Source: Burkholderia thailandensis E264
GTDB taxonomy: Bacteria > Pseudomonadota > Gammaproteobacteria > Burkholderiales > Burkholderiaceae
Direction: 5' to 3'
DNA length: 64,000 nt
Assembly: GCF_000012365.1 (NCBI RefSeq)
Contig: NC_007651.1
Span: 2,542,001 to 2,606,000 of the forward strand
Shown here: piece by piece, positions 1-9,794 of the stretch
Layout of the letters: each line of letters starts with the position of its first letter
Position numbering within the stretch: position 1 is the first letter of the stretch
Notes under the pieces: generated by a model
The model's input: the letters and a program-made list of their open reading frames with translations, nothing else
Told to the model about the DNA's origin: nothing
Databases searched by the model: none
Position numbers and translations under genes: made by a program

Positions 1-1
1 C

Positions 2-1309
2 GTCGATTCCGAGCAGATCATCACGCAGTTGCGCGCGGAAGGCTACGAAATCTCCGGCACCTATGACGGCGCGGATCTCGTCGTCGTCAACACCTGCGGC
101 TTCATCGACGAAGCGGTGCAGGAAAGCCTCGACGCGATCGGCGAAGCGCTCGCCGAAAACGGCAAGGTGATCGTCACCGGCTGCCTCGGCGCGAAGAAGA
201 GCGCGAGCGGCTCCGGGCTCATCGAGGAAGTCCATCCGAAGGTGCTCGCCGTCACCGGCCCGCATGCGGTCGGAGAGGTGATGCAGGTCGTGCACAGCCA
301 TCTGCCCAAGCCGCACGATCCGTTCGTCGATCTCGTGCCGGCCGCGGGCATCAAGCTCACGCCGCGTCACTACGCGTATCTGAAGATCTCCGAAGGCTGC
401 AATCACCGCTGCTCGTTCTGCATCATTCCGTCGATGCGCGGCGATCTCGTGTCGCGGCCCGTCGCCGAGGTGATGCTCGAAGCCGAGAACCTGTTCAAGG
501 CCGGCGTGAAGGAACTGCTCGTGATCTCGCAGGACACGAGCGCGTACGGCGTCGACGTCAAGTACCGCACGGGCTTCTGGAACGGCAGGCCGCTCAAGAC
601 GCGAATGACCGAGCTCGTCGGCGCGCTCGGCGAGCTCGCCGCGCAGTACGGCGCATGGGTGCGGCTGCATTACGTGTATCCGTATCCGCACGTCGACGAG
701 ATCATCCCGATGATGGCGCAAGGCCCGCTCAAGGGCCATGTGCTGCCGTATCTCGACGTGCCGTTCCAGCATGCGCATCCTGACGTGCTCAAGCGAATGA
801 AGCGCCCGGCGAACGCGGAGAAGGTGCTCGAGCGCGTGCAGAGGTGGCGCGAGATCTGTCCGGATCTGACGATTCGCAGCACGTTCATCGCGGGCTTTCC
901 GGGCGAGACCGAAGCGCAATTCGAGACACTCCTCGACTTCATTCGCGAGGCCGAGCTCGATCGCGTCGGCTGCTTCGCGTATTCTCCGGTCGAGGGCGCG
1001 AGCGCGAACGAGCTCGACGGCGCGCTGCCCGACGACGTGCGCGAGGCGCGCCGCGCGCGCTTCATGGAAGTCGCCGAGGAAGTGTCGGCCGCGCGCATCG
1101 AGCGCAAGGTCGGCAAGACGCTCAAGGTGCTGATCGACGAGGTCAACGAAGAAGGCGGCATCGGCCGCACCGCGGCCGATGCGCCGGAGATCGACGGCGT
1201 GGTCTATGTGGAGCCGGCGGCGAAGGCGTCCAAGCGCTACAAGGTCGGCGATTTCGTATCCGTGAAGATCACGGGCGCCGACGGCCACGATCTGTGGGGC
1301 GAGGTCTGA
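2..1309 (+). CDS. rimO: Ribosomal protein S12 methylthiotransferase RimO (5' end outside the window)
   Basis: Radical-SAM enzyme that adds a methylthio group to an aspartate of ribosomal protein S12. The reading frame is open from base 2, so the true start lies upstream; 435 residues are visible against roughly 440-460 for the family. The radical-SAM motif CxxxCxxC (C-N-H-R-C-S-F-C) lies at about 398-421, and two of the three cysteines of the N-terminal MTTase domain are seen in NTCGF and TGCLG. The first cysteine is in the missing part. A C-terminal TRAM-like segment ends in [11 protein letters not shown]. The stop is followed two bases later by the start of a sugar kinase, which suggests cotranscription. 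Confidence 0.95.
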   Translation, partial: VDSEQIITQLRAEGYEISGTYDGADLVVVNTCGFIDEAVQESLDAIGEALAENGKVIVTGCLGAKKSASGSGLIEEVHPKVLAVTGPHAVGEVMQVVHSHLPKPHDPFVDLVPAAGIKLTPRHYAYLKISEGCNHRCSFCIIPSMRGDLVSRPVAEVMLEAENLFKAGVKELLVISQDTSAYGVDVKYRTGFWNGRPLKTRMTELVGALGELAAQYGAWVRLHYVYPYPHVDEIIPMMAQGPLKGHVLPYLDVPFQHAHPDVLKRMKRPANAEKVLERVQRWREICPDLTIRSTFIAGFPGETEAQFETLLDFIREAELDRVGCFAYSPVEGASANELDGALPDDVREARRARFMEVAEEVSAARIERKVGKTLKVLIDEVNEEGGIGRTAADAPEIDGVVYVEPAAKASKRYKVGDFVSVKITGADGHDLWGEV

Positions 1310-1311
1310 CG

Positions 1312-2238
1312 ATGCCGGCGGCGTTTCCGGACGTGCTCGCGCTCGGCGAGGCGATGGTCGAATTCAACCAGGCGCGGCCGGGCGAGCCGAACTATCTGCA
1401 GGGCGTCGGCGGCGATACGTCGAACTTCTGCATCGCCGCCGCGCGGCAGGGCGCGCGCGCGGGCTTCGTGTCGGCGGTCGGCGACGATCACTTCGGCCGC
1501 CTGCTGCTCGATCTGTGGCGCGGCGAGCATGTCGACACGTCGTACGTGCGGATCGACGACGGCGCGCCGACGGGCGTCTACTTCGTGTCGCACGGCGAGC
1601 ATGGCCACGCGTTCGACTATCTGCGCGCGGGCTCGGCCGCGAGCCGCTATGCGATCCGCGATCTGCCGCTCGATGCGCTCGCGGCCGCGCGCTTCGTCCA
1701 TCTGTCGGGCGTGAGCCTCGCGATCAGCACGAGCGCGTGCGATGCGGCGTTCGCCGCGATCGGGCATGCGCGTGCGAACGGCGCGCGCGTGAGCTTCGAC
1801 ACGAACCTGCGGCTCAAGCTCTGGCCGCTGCCGCGCGCGCGGGCGGTGATGACGGAGGCGCTGCGCCATACCGACGTCTGCCTGCCGAGCTGGGATGACG
1901 TGACGGCGCTCACCGGGCTCGTCGAGCGCGATGCGATCGTCGATGCGCTGCTCGGCTTGGGGCCGAGCGTCGTCGCGCTGAAGCTCGGCCGCGAAGGCGC
2001 GTATGTCGCGACGCCCGGCGAGCGGCGCGTCGTGCCCGGCTTCGCCGTCGACGCGCTCGACGCGACGGGCGCGGGCGACTGCTTCGGCGGCGCGTTCGTC
2101 GCGCGGCTTGCCGCGGGCGACGATCCGTTCTCGGCCGCGCGCTACGCAAACGCGGCGGCCGCGCTGTCGACGCGGGGCTTCGGCGCGGTCGCGCCGATTC
2201 CGTCGCGCGACGCGGTCGAGCGGCTATTGAATGGGTGA
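1312..2238 (+). CDS. PfkB-family sugar kinase, KdgK-like (2-dehydro-3-deoxygluconokinase type)
   Basis: Predicted cytoplasmic ATP-dependent kinase of the ribokinase/PfkB family, 308 residues. The N-terminus reads LGEAMVEF and GGDTSNFCIAAARQG, as in the substrate-binding part of KdgK proteins. The C-terminal signature DATGAGDCFGGAF supplies the anion hole and the catalytic Asp. ATG at 1312 sits two bases after the rimO stop, so translation is probably coupled. A second PfkB kinase at 45592 belongs to the kgu operon; this one has no sugar genes beside it. The family is clear; 2-keto-3-deoxygluconate as substrate is inferred from similarity only. Confidence 0.85.
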   Translation: MPAAFPDVLALGEAMVEFNQARPGEPNYLQGVGGDTSNFCIAAARQGARAGFVSAVGDDHFGRLLLDLWRGEHVDTSYVRIDDGAPTGVYFVSHGEHGHAFDYLRAGSAASRYAIRDLPLDALAAARFVHLSGVSLAISTSACDAAFAAIGHARANGARVSFDTNLRLKLWPLPRARAVMTEALRHTDVCLPSWDDVTALTGLVERDAIVDALLGLGPSVVALKLGREGAYVATPGERRVVPGFAVDALDATGAGDCFGGAFVARLAAGDDPFSAARYANAAAALSTRGFGAVAPIPSRDAVERLLNG

Positions 2239-2337
2239 TGCAACGCGCGAATCCGACGCGTGATCCGAATGCACGACGCGCGCGATCGCGCTCGCGCGCG
2301 CCATCGGTTTTCATCAAGAGAAGAAAGGGAGGCAACG

Positions 2338-3522
2338 ATGCAACGCGAAGTAGTGGTGGTGAGCGGCGTACGCACCGCGATCGGCGATTTCGGCGGCAGC
2401 CTGAAGGATTTCGCGCCGACCGAGCTCGGTGCGCGCGTGGTGCGCGAGGTGTTGTCGCGCGCGCAGGTGTCGGGCGACGAAGTCGGCCACGTCGTGTTCG
2501 GCAACGTCGTGCACACGGAACCGAAGGACATGTATCTCGCGCGCGTCGCGGCGATCAACGGTGGCGTCGCGCAGCACGCGCCGGCGCTGACGCTCAACCG
2601 GCTGTGCGGCTCGGGCCTGCAGGCGATCGTGTCGGCCGCGCAGGGCGTGCTGCTCGGCGATGCGGACATCGCGGTCGCGGGCGGCGCGGAGAACATGAGC
2701 CGCGCGCCGTATGCGGTGCCGTCCGCGCGCTTCGGCCAGCGCATGGGCGATGCGAAGCTCGTCGACATGATGATCGGCGCGCTCAACGATCCGTTCCAGT
2801 CGATTCACATGGGCGTGACGGCGGAGAACGTCGCGGCGAAGTACGGGATCACGCGCGACGCGCAGGACGCGCTCGCGCTCGAATCGCACCGGCGCGCGTC
2901 GCATGCGACGAAGTCCGGCTACTTCAAGGAGCAGATCCTGCCGATCGAGATCGCGTCGCGCAAGGGCGCGGTGGTGTTCGACGCCGACGAACACGTGCGC
3001 CACGACGCGTCGCTCGACGATTTCACGAAGCTCAAGCCCGTGTTCGTCAAGGAGAACGGCACGGTGACGGCGGGCAATGCATCGGGCATCAACGATGCGG
3101 CCGCCGCGGTCGTGCTGATGGAGCGCAGCGTCGCCGAGAAGCGCGGCGCGAAGCCGCTCGCGCGCCTCGTCTCGTATGCGCATGCGGGCGTCGATCCGGC
3201 GTACATGGGCATCGGTCCCGTGCCCGCGACGAAGAAGGCGCTCGAGCGCGCGGGCATCACGGTCGCCGATCTCGACGTGATCGAGGCAAACGAGGCGTTT
3301 GCCGCGCAGGCGTGCGCGGTGTCGAACGAGCTCGGCCTCGATCCGGCGAAGGTCAACCCGAACGGCTCGGGCATCTCGCTCGGTCATCCGATCGGCGCGA
3401 CGGGCGCGCTCATCACCGTGAAGGCGCTCTACGAGCTGCAGCGCATCGGCGGGCGCTACGCGCTCGTCACGATGTGCATCGGCGGCGGGCAGGGTATCGC
3501 CGCGGTGTTCGAGCGTCTGTGA
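2338..3522 (+). CDS. bktB: Beta-ketothiolase BktB (acetyl-CoA acyltransferase)
   Basis: Thiolase that condenses or cleaves acyl-CoAs, supplying acetoacetyl-CoA or 3-ketovaleryl-CoA for polyhydroxyalkanoate synthesis or beta-oxidation. The 394-residue length equals that of the Cupriavidus necator BktB I recall, and the text is close to it along the whole length. The catalytic triad is in the family positions: Cys90 (NRLCGSG), His350 (GHPIGATG) and Cys380 (CIGGGQG). ATG at 2338 follows a good purine-rich ribosome site (AAGAAAGGGAGG); the open frame upstream of it has no such site. It stands alone between the sugar kinase and an exported protein. Confidence 0.93.
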   Translation: MQREVVVVSGVRTAIGDFGGSLKDFAPTELGARVVREVLSRAQVSGDEVGHVVFGNVVHTEPKDMYLARVAAINGGVAQHAPALTLNRLCGSGLQAIVSAAQGVLLGDADIAVAGGAENMSRAPYAVPSARFGQRMGDAKLVDMMIGALNDPFQSIHMGVTAENVAAKYGITRDAQDALALESHRRASHATKSGYFKEQILPIEIASRKGAVVFDADEHVRHDASLDDFTKLKPVFVKENGTVTAGNASGINDAAAAVVLMERSVAEKRGAKPLARLVSYAHAGVDPAYMGIGPVPATKKALERAGITVADLDVIEANEAFAAQACAVSNELGLDPAKVNPNGSGISLGHPIGATGALITVKALYELQRIGGRYALVTMCIGGGQGIAAVFERL

Positions 3523-3538
3523 CGAGAGGGCCGCGCAG

Positions 3539-4144
3539 TTGAAGCTGATCACCGGAATCCGCGGCGCGGCGCTCGCCGCCGCGCTCGCGACCGCGACCGG
3601 GCCTGCGTTCGCGCAGTCTTCTTCTCTCGACGTGGCGGCGTCCGCGGGCGCGGCCGAAGCGGCGTCCGCCGCCGCGGCGCAGGCGGATGCGTCGCCGCCC
3701 GCCGTGCCGCTCAAGCCGAATCCGGCGTACGCGCGGCTGCCGCGCTACGAAGGGACGGTGGGCGGCCGGCCGGTTGTCGTGCGTCTCGGGCCGAAGACGG
3801 ACGAGCCGGGCGTGCACGGCGAATGCCAGTATCTCGACACGGGGGCGGTCGTTCTGCTCGCGGGCGATCGCGACGGCGACACGCTGGAGATCGAGGAATC
3901 GGACGACGGCACGAACATCACGGGCGTGTGGATCGGCCGCTTCGATGCGTCGGGCACCTTGTCCGCCGACCGGATGAACGCCGACCAGTCGGACCCGCTG
4001 CCCGTCGCGCTGCGGCCGGCGGGCAGCGCGTCCGCGCCGTCGCATGCGCCGGGCTCGCAGCCCGCGGTCGCCGCCGGCGCGCGGCAGGCGGGCGTCCGCG
4101 GGCAGTCGGTCGACGGCGTGGCCAATCTGCGGACCGCCGAGTAG
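3539..4144 (+). CDS. Hypothetical exported protein
   Basis: I do not recognise this 201-residue protein. It starts at TTG 3539, 16 bases after the thiolase stop, with GAGAGG about nine bases upstream. The N-terminus (MKLITGIRGAALAAALAT, then GPAFAQS) is a typical signal peptide with cleavage after AFA. The mature part opens with an Ala-rich stretch, followed by a compact region (about 60-150) with YEGTVGGRPVVVRLGPK and LEIEESDDGTNITGVW, which could be a small beta-sheet domain, and an Ala/Gly-rich tail. Likely periplasmic or secreted; role unknown. Confidence 0.7.
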   Translation: MKLITGIRGAALAAALATATGPAFAQSSSLDVAASAGAAEAASAAAAQADASPPAVPLKPNPAYARLPRYEGTVGGRPVVVRLGPKTDEPGVHGECQYLDTGAVVLLAGDRDGDTLEIEESDDGTNITGVWIGRFDASGTLSADRMNADQSDPLPVALRPAGSASAPSHAPGSQPAVAAGARQAGVRGQSVDGVANLRTAE

Positions 4145-4213
4145 CGAACGCGGCGCACCGGTGCGGCGGCCGAATCTCCCGGCCGCCGATCGGCGCTTGC
4201 CGGGCGGCTCAAG

Positions 4214-4256
4214 GGGGGGCAGTGCGGCCGGGGCGCCCGGCCCCCGACTGCCGCCC
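4214..4256. other. Strong GC-rich hairpin between two genes
   Basis: Arms 4214-4223 (GGGGGGCAGT) and 4247-4256 (ACTGCCGCCC) pair with one mismatch, and inside them 4226-4232 and 4236-4242 form a perfect GGCCGGG/CCCGGCC stem. No T-run follows. It may end transcription of the exported-protein gene or act in the leader of metC, whose start is 149 bases downstream. Confidence 0.5.
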
Positions 4257-4404
4257 GCGCCGCTCGGCATCGACGTCAGCCGCCCGCGCCTGTGCCGGCA
4301 CGGTCGCGGGCGCGCCGATTGTACCGGGCCAAACGCCCGGAATCGGGCTAAGCTAGCCGGGTTCCAATCTTTTTCGGCTCGTTTTGCGCCGAGCCTTCCC
4401 AGTC

Positions 4405-5589
4405 ATGACCGCATCCATTCCCAAGCGCGCGCTGCAGACGCGCGTCGTCCAGCCGGACGATCGCATTCCCGCCGGTTTCGAATCGTTCGTCGTGCCGGTT
4501 GCGCGAGCGTCGACGGTCGTGTTCCCCGATCTCGCGACGATGCGCAACCTCGACTGGCGCCAGGACGGCCAATGGCGCTACGGGCTGCACGCGACGCCGA
4601 CGTCGCTCGCGCTCGCGCAGCGGCTCGCCGAGATCGAGGGCGGCACGCACGCGCTGTTGCAGCCGTCGGGGCTTTCGGCGATCACGAACGTGTACTTCGG
4701 CCTCGTCAAGGCAGGCGACGACGTGCTGATTCCGGACAACGCGTACGGGCCGAACGGCGATCTCGGCAAATGGCTCGCGAAGGATTTCGGCATTGCCGCG
4801 CGCTTCTACGATCCGATGATCGGCGCGGGCATCGCGGATCTGATCCAGCCGAACACGCGCGTCATCTGGCTCGAGGCGCCCGGCTCGGTGACGATGGAAG
4901 TGCCGGACGTGCGGGCGATCACGGCGGTCGCGCGCTCGCGCGGGATCGTCACGGCAATCGACAATACGTATTCGGCGGGCCTCGCGTTCAAGCCGTTCGA
5001 GCACGGCGTCGACATCTCGGTGCAGGCGCTGACGAAATATCAATCGGGCGGCAGCGACGTGCTGATGGGCGCGACGATCACCGCCGACGACGAGTTGCAC
5101 GCGAAGCTGAAGCTCGCGCGGATGCGGCTTGGCATCGGTGTGTCGGCCGACGACTGTTCGCTCGTGCTGCGCGGTCTGCCGAGCATGCGGGCGCGCTTCG
5201 ACGCGCACGGCCGCAGCGCGCTGTCGCTTGCGCGCTGGCTGAAGACGCGTGCGGAGATCGCGACGGTGCTGCATCCGCAGTTGCCCGATTGCCCCGGCCA
5301 CGAGACCTTCATGCGCGATTTCACGGGGGCGGGCGGCCTGTTCTCGGTCGTGTTCGACGAGCGCTACGATGCCGCGCAGGTCGATCGCTTCGTCGAGGCG
5401 CTCGAACTGTTCGCGATCGGCTGGAGCTGGGGCGGCGCGTGCAGCCTCGCGATGCCGTACGACGTGCAGTCGATGCGCACGGGCAAGTGGCCGCATCGCG
5501 GCACGCTGGTGCGCTTCTATGTCGGCCTCGAAGATGAAGCCGACCTGCGCGCGGACATCGAGCGTGCATTCGCCGCGGCGCTTGCCTGA
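4405..5589 (+). CDS. metC: Cystathionine beta-lyase (MetC)
   Basis: PLP enzyme that splits cystathionine to homocysteine, pyruvate and ammonia in methionine synthesis. The protein has 394 residues, the usual size. The PLP lysine is K211 in QALTKYQSGG, preceded by the cofactor-binding segment AIDNTYSAG (D186). The N-terminal part includes RYGLHATPT and LLQPSGLSAI, as in the Cys/Met metabolism PLP family. ATG at 4405 was chosen because homologues begin close to TASIPKRALQTR; an in-frame TTG at 4384 is possible, and neither has a strong ribosome site. The gene is alone and ends before a bidirectional terminator. Confidence 0.93.
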   Translation: MTASIPKRALQTRVVQPDDRIPAGFESFVVPVARASTVVFPDLATMRNLDWRQDGQWRYGLHATPTSLALAQRLAEIEGGTHALLQPSGLSAITNVYFGLVKAGDDVLIPDNAYGPNGDLGKWLAKDFGIAARFYDPMIGAGIADLIQPNTRVIWLEAPGSVTMEVPDVRAITAVARSRGIVTAIDNTYSAGLAFKPFEHGVDISVQALTKYQSGGSDVLMGATITADDELHAKLKLARMRLGIGVSADDCSLVLRGLPSMRARFDAHGRSALSLARWLKTRAEIATVLHPQLPDCPGHETFMRDFTGAGGLFSVVFDERYDAAQVDRFVEALELFAIGWSWGGACSLAMPYDVQSMRTGKWPHRGTLVRFYVGLEDEADLRADIERAFAAALA

Positions 5590-5709
5590 CGTGCGATACC
5601 GGGCGACATCGGGCCACGGCGGCGCGTCGGCGGGCGGTGTGCGGGCCGTGAGGCGCGTCGCGCGCGGGCCGGCAGGCGCGCGGTAGCCTGGTCGACGCCG
5701 GACGCGAAG

Positions 5710-5747
5710 AAAACGGCGCTGGGGCGGCAGGCCCGCAGCGCCGTTTT
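5710..5747. terminator. Bidirectional rho-independent terminator between metC and serB
   Basis: The stem AAAACGGCGCTG / CAGCGCCGTTTT (5710-5721 and 5736-5747) has an A-run on one side and a T-run on the other. It lies between the convergent genes metC (+) and serB (-) and can serve both. Confidence 0.85.
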
Positions 5748-5818
5748 TCGTTGGACGGGGGGAGACGGTGGCGGTGCGATCGCGCGTGCGCCGCGCTCCC
5801 GAGCGAGCCGGAGCGGCC

Positions 5819-6664
5819 TCAGAACAGCCGCAGCAATCCGTCGAGGCCGACATGGTCGAACGCGGCGCTCGCCGCGCGGCGCACGACCGGTTTTGCGCGA
5901 AACGCGATCGAGAAGCCGCCGGCAGCCATCATCTTCAGGTCGTTCGACCCGTCGCCGAGGACGATCGCCCGCGCGGGCTCGATGCCGAGCGCCGTGCACG
6001 TGTCGCGCACCGCGCGCGCCTTCACGTCCGCATTGACGATTTCGCCGACGACCTTGCCCGTCAGCTTGCCGTCGACGATCTCGAGCGTGTTCGAGTAGGC
6101 GAAGTCGAGGCCGAGCCGTGCCTTCAGGCGCTCGGTGAAGAACGTGAAGCCGCCCGATACGAGCAAGGTCTTCAGGCCCGCGGCCTTCACGCCGGCCAGC
6201 ATCGATTCGGCGCCCGGCGACAGCCGCAGCCGTTCTTCGTAGACGCGCTCGAGCGCGCTCGCGTCGAGGCCCGCGAGCAGCGCGACACGACGTGTCAGGC
6301 TCTCGTTGAAGTCCTTGATCTCGCCGCGCATCGCCGCCTCGGTGATCGCCGAAACCTCGGCCTTCAGGCCGCAGAAGTCCGCGATCTCGTCGATGCACTC
6401 GATCGTGATCAGCGTCGAATCCATGTCCATCGCGACGAGGCCGAAGTCGGCAAGCTTGCGGGCCGCGTCGACGAACGCGTAGTCGAGCGCGTGCGCGCCG
6501 CAGTATGCGTCGATGTCGGGGCGCTGCGCGGGGTCGGCGCCCTCGATGCGGATCGATTGCGCGTCGAGCGCAACGACGCGCTCGCCGCGCGCGAGCGCGG
6601 CGAGCGGCTTGTGATGCGCGTCGGAGATCGGTGCAGTGCTTTGAATGACGAGATTCGTGGTCAT
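5819..6664 (-). CDS. serB: Phosphoserine phosphatase SerB
   Basis: HAD-family hydrolase for the last step of L-serine synthesis. It has 281 residues. The nucleophile motif DMDST is at residues 80-84, followed by IECIDEIAD. The second motif (LLVSGGFT) and the third (VLGDGSNDLKMM) are intact. The first 75 residues form the usual N-terminal extension before the HAD core. ATG at 6664 is the only well placed start. The gene is convergent with metC, shares its terminator and appears monocistronic. Confidence 0.95.
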   Translation of the reverse strand: MTTNLVIQSTAPISDAHHKPLAALARGERVVALDAQSIRIEGADPAQRPDIDAYCGAHALDYAFVDAARKLADFGLVAMDMDSTLITIECIDEIADFCGLKAEVSAITEAAMRGEIKDFNESLTRRVALLAGLDASALERVYEERLRLSPGAESMLAGVKAAGLKTLLVSGGFTFFTERLKARLGLDFAYSNTLEIVDGKLTGKVVGEIVNADVKARAVRDTCTALGIEPARAIVLGDGSNDLKMMAAGGFSIAFRAKPVVRRAASAAFDHVGLDGLLRLF

Positions 6665-7325
6665 GGAATTGTCACGGTGGAGCGGATGGCGGCGCCGGCA
6701 ACGGCGACGCGGCGAACCCGCTATTGTAGCCGGTCGCGGCGCAGAGCCGGCGGACGGGCGGTAGGGGGACGACTCGGGCGCGTTCGGTCGCGGATCGAAG
6801 CGCCCGGCGGCGGGCGGCGGGGTTGCCGGTCGCTGCGCGTTGCCGGTTGGCGATTATCGGCTCCGGGCTTTCGGCACGGGCGCTCTCGTGCGCGCCGCGT
6901 GCGATGCCGGACGTTCGCCGTCAACCTGATTCGATGGAGTGAGTCCACGCGGCGTGAAAACTTGCGATGGATCAACTTCGCTGTGCGAGAGCTCGATGTC
7001 TCCATCGGTCGTGGCTTCGCGTTCCGGCAGCATGCGAGCGAGCATGGCGCATCTGCGGTTCATCTCGCCGGTCCCGGGCGATGCCGCGCGCGGCGCGCGC
7101 CGGCGGGCAAATGCCGCGTCGGGCACCGCCGTGCAGGCGCGGGCGCGAACGCCGCAAGGCGCGTAGATTGCGCGCCGCGCACGCTCGACACGGATCGTGC
7201 AAGCAGGGATAACACCCGATGCGCGGCAGGCGCCACGCGTGCCGCTTCGCGTTAGACTGGCATTGCGTCATGCATCGATAACCCGGCGATTCGCGCAGTC
7301 CGTCGCCATAAGAGGAGAGGTCAGC
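6665..7325. other. Intergenic region, 661 bases, no gene recognised
   Basis: Open frames here on both strands have compositions of random high-GC sequence (Arg/Pro/Ala-rich), no convincing starts and no family resemblance. A short less GC-rich patch at about 6920-7060 is noted without explanation. The last 20 bases carry the ribosome site of the next gene (AAGAGGAGAGG). Confidence 0.6.
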
Positions 7326-7871
7326 ATGAGTCAACGCATTCTGTCGCCGCTCGTCGCATCGTGCGCCGCCGCGACGCTGCTCGCGACTTTCGCCGCGCAG
7401 GCGGCGCCACCCATCAAGGGCAGCGTGCTGGGCGGCAACGACGGCCAGCTTCAATACACGGTCAAGGTCGATTCGAAGCAGTTCGGCACGATGCAGGAGA
7501 CGCGCAAGATTCGCACCGGCGAAACCGACGACTACAACTGGAAGTCGGTGCCGCCGTCGGGCGCCGTGCCGATGTCCGACGCGTGCCCGAACGCGGATTC
7601 GCTGCCGCGCGATGCGAACGGCGCGATGGTCCGGCAGACTCAGGTGCGGCTCGCGCCGTCCGTCGACAGCAAGGGTGTCGCGAACGTGCAGCTGAGCTTT
7701 CAGGCAAGCGCGCCGAACGGCACGAAGAAGGTCACGGTGAACGGCAAGACGCTGCAGTGCCCGAATGTTGCGTCGGTGAGCCAGGTCAAGTGGCTGTCGA
7801 TTTCGACGGGCGGCTCGAAATCGGTCACGATGCGCGACGGCACGAAGGTCACGGTGTCGATCAAACGGTGA
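7326..7871 (+). CDS. Hypothetical exported protein
   Basis: A 181-residue protein I cannot name. ATG 7326 is preceded by a strong ribosome site (AAGAGGAGAGGTC). A signal peptide is evident (ILSPLVASCAAATLLATFAAQA, cleavage before APPIKG). The mature part looks like an all-beta secreted domain with QYTVKVDSKQFGTMQETRKI, DYNWKSVPPSGAVPM and two cysteines (in SDACPN and LQCPN) that may form a disulfide. No lipobox and no membrane segment after the signal. It stands alone with no informative neighbours. Confidence 0.75.
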   Translation: MSQRILSPLVASCAAATLLATFAAQAAPPIKGSVLGGNDGQLQYTVKVDSKQFGTMQETRKIRTGETDDYNWKSVPPSGAVPMSDACPNADSLPRDANGAMVRQTQVRLAPSVDSKGVANVQLSFQASAPNGTKKVTVNGKTLQCPNVASVSQVKWLSISTGGSKSVTMRDGTKVTVSIKR

Positions 7872-8150
7872 ACGGGATGACGCGGCGGCGTTCGCGTGGC
7901 GGATGGCGGCGGCGCGGAACGCACGTCGCGTGACGCGTCGGATGTCCGCGCGCGGCGCGATCGCCGCGCGTCTTGCGTGATCCGCGTTGCGTGGGCGGAC
8001 GGCGTTCGCCATGGCGGCTCGTCGATTCGCGCATCGGCGCGCAGGCGATCATGACCGGATGGCGGATGGCGATGTGCGATTCGATCGTCGCTCGAATGGG
8101 CGAACCGTCAGGCATCCGACGAGCGGAGCCTCTCGGCGGGCGCGCGCTTC

Positions 8151-8969
8151 TCACCCGCCGTTCGCGGCTTTTTTCCGCTCGACGAGCCGCGACGCCAGAA
8201 ACCGGTGCTCGGCGGAGAAGAGCCGCCGGTAAGTCGAGAGCACCGCGCCGACGGTGCCGAGCGCGGACGCCGCCGCGATCAGGAACATGATGACGATCTG
8301 GTAGCGGACGGCTTGCAGCGGCGACTGTCCAGCGAGCACCTGGCCCGTCATCATCCCGGGCAGGCTCACGACGCCGACGACGGCCATCTGGTTGAGCGTC
8401 GGCAGCATGCCGGCGCGCACCGCCTGCCGCGCCGCGTCCTGAGCGGCTTCCCAGCGCGTCGCGCCGAGCGCGAGCGCGGTCTCGACGCGATCGCGCCGCG
8501 CGGTCAACTCCTCCATCATTCGCTCGATGCCGAGCGACACCCCCGTCAGCGTGTTGCCGAGAATCATCCCGAGGATCGGAATCGCATATTGCGGCTCGTA
8601 CCACGGATGGATGCGGATCACGACGAACAGCCCGATTGCCGCGACGAACCAACTGCTCGCCCAGATCGACAGGATGCTGTCGGCGCGTTGCCCCGCGTAG
8701 GTTCGCTTGCCGCGCGCGGCGCCCGCGAAGCCGGCGATCAGCGTCATCAGCGCGACGAGCGGCAGCACGACGTACCAGCGCGGATGACCGAACACCCAGC
8801 CGAGCACGTAGCCGATCGAGAGCAACTGCACGACGGTGCGCGCTGCAGCCCATGCGAGCTTGCGGCCGAGGCCGAGCGACAGCGCGACAGAAATCGCGCC
8901 GTTGATCGCGACGAGCGCAGCCGCGATTCCGATGTCGACGAGGCTCAGATTCTGCAGCGGCGCGTTCAT
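8151..8969 (-). CDS. fetB: FetB-like metal exporter permease (UPF0014)
   Basis: Inner-membrane permease of the FetAB ABC exporter, which in E. coli lowers cytoplasmic iron during peroxide stress. The 272-residue protein has about seven hydrophobic segments and the family stretches LARRDRVETALALGATR-like (here TARRDRVETALALGAT) and VGVVSLPGMMTGQ. ATG at 8969 overlaps the fetA stop by ATGA, so the two are translationally coupled. Iron as substrate is known for E. coli and inferred here. Confidence 0.88.
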   Translation of the reverse strand: MNAPLQNLSLVDIGIAAALVAINGAISVALSLGLGRKLAWAAARTVVQLLSIGYVLGWVFGHPRWYVVLPLVALMTLIAGFAGAARGKRTYAGQRADSILSIWASSWFVAAIGLFVVIRIHPWYEPQYAIPILGMILGNTLTGVSLGIERMMEELTARRDRVETALALGATRWEAAQDAARQAVRAGMLPTLNQMAVVGVVSLPGMMTGQVLAGQSPLQAVRYQIVIMFLIAAASALGTVGAVLSTYRRLFSAEHRFLASRLVERKKAANGG

Positions 8970-9661
8970 CGCGCATCCTCCGTCGGTGCATCGCCGAGCA
9001 CGCCGGCGCGCATCGTCAGGCGCCGGCCGCCGACGCGCGCCGCTTGCGCCGGATCGTGCGAGATCCACAGATACGCGCGCGCGGCGGGCGCGGCGCCGAA
9101 CCATGCGGCCACGAGTGCTTCGATCGCGCGGGTCGAGTCGGGATCGAGGGCGGACGTCGGCTCGTCGAGCAGCAGCACGTCGGGGTCGAGCTGCAGCACG
9201 CGCAGCAGCGCGGCGATCTGCGCCTCGCCGCCCGACAGCTCGCTCGCCGCCTTGCGCAGGAAATCGTCGCCGCGGCCCGCCTGCGCGGCAAGGCGCGCGA
9301 CGCGCGCGGGGTCGAAGTGCGCATCGCGATAAACGGCGAGCGAATAGGGGTAGCGCAGCAGGTCCTCGACCGTGCCGTCGGCCGTCGCGGGGCGCTGTCG
9401 AACGTACGCGACGCTGCGCCGGTAGCGCGGGATGGCCGCGCGCGGGATGCGCTTGCCGTGCCAGAGCAGTTGGCCGCCGTCAATCGGATCGAGGAGCGCG
9501 AGCATCCTCAAGAACACGCTTTTTCCCGAGCCTGACGGCCCGGCGAGCGCGATCCGCTCGCCTGCGGCGAGCGAGAAATCGGTCGGTGCCAGGAGCGTTT
9601 TGCCGCTCGCCGCGTCGCGGCGCGTGATCTGTCGGGCTTCGATCAGGGCATCGGCTGTCAT
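8966..9661 (-). CDS. fetA: FetA-like ABC exporter ATP-binding protein
   Basis: ATPase partner of FetB, 231 residues. Walker A GPSGSGKS is at 41-48, the ABC signature LSGGE at 142-146 and Walker B DVLLLDEP at 161-168, followed by the switch histidine in WISHDP. The start MTADALIEAR at 9661 is chosen because the open frame upstream is a long stop-free artefact without the family's N-terminus. First gene of the fetAB pair, divergent from the AsmA-family gene. Confidence 0.88.
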   Translation of the reverse strand: MTADALIEARQITRRDAASGKTLLAPTDFSLAAGERIALAGPSGSGKSVFLRMLALLDPIDGGQLLWHGKRIPRAAIPRYRRSVAYVRQRPATADGTVEDLLRYPYSLAVYRDAHFDPARVARLAAQAGRGDDFLRKAASELSGGEAQIAALLRVLQLDPDVLLLDEPTSALDPDSTRAIEALVAAWFGAAPAARAYLWISHDPAQAARVGGRRLTMRAGVLGDAPTEDAR

Positions 9662-9794
9662 AAATGCAAAAAACGCAAAAAACGGTAAATGGGGGCGGTT
9701 GGCGCCGCATCGTGCGCCATAATAACTGTCAGCGGCAGCGTCGCGCACGCTGCGCGGCGCTGTCGGTTCAGGAAGAACAACGACGGAATCTGGC

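Noticed and set aside
4348..5853. Long antisense frames across metC and many other genes
   Set aside because: They are Arg/Ala/His-rich shadows created by high GC at third codon positions, with no family resemblance, and the real gene on the other strand is certain.
6854..7126. Minus-strand frame of 90 codons in the 6.7-7.3 kb gap
   Set aside because: No ribosome site, no signal or domain, and an amino-acid composition like random sequence of this GC content.
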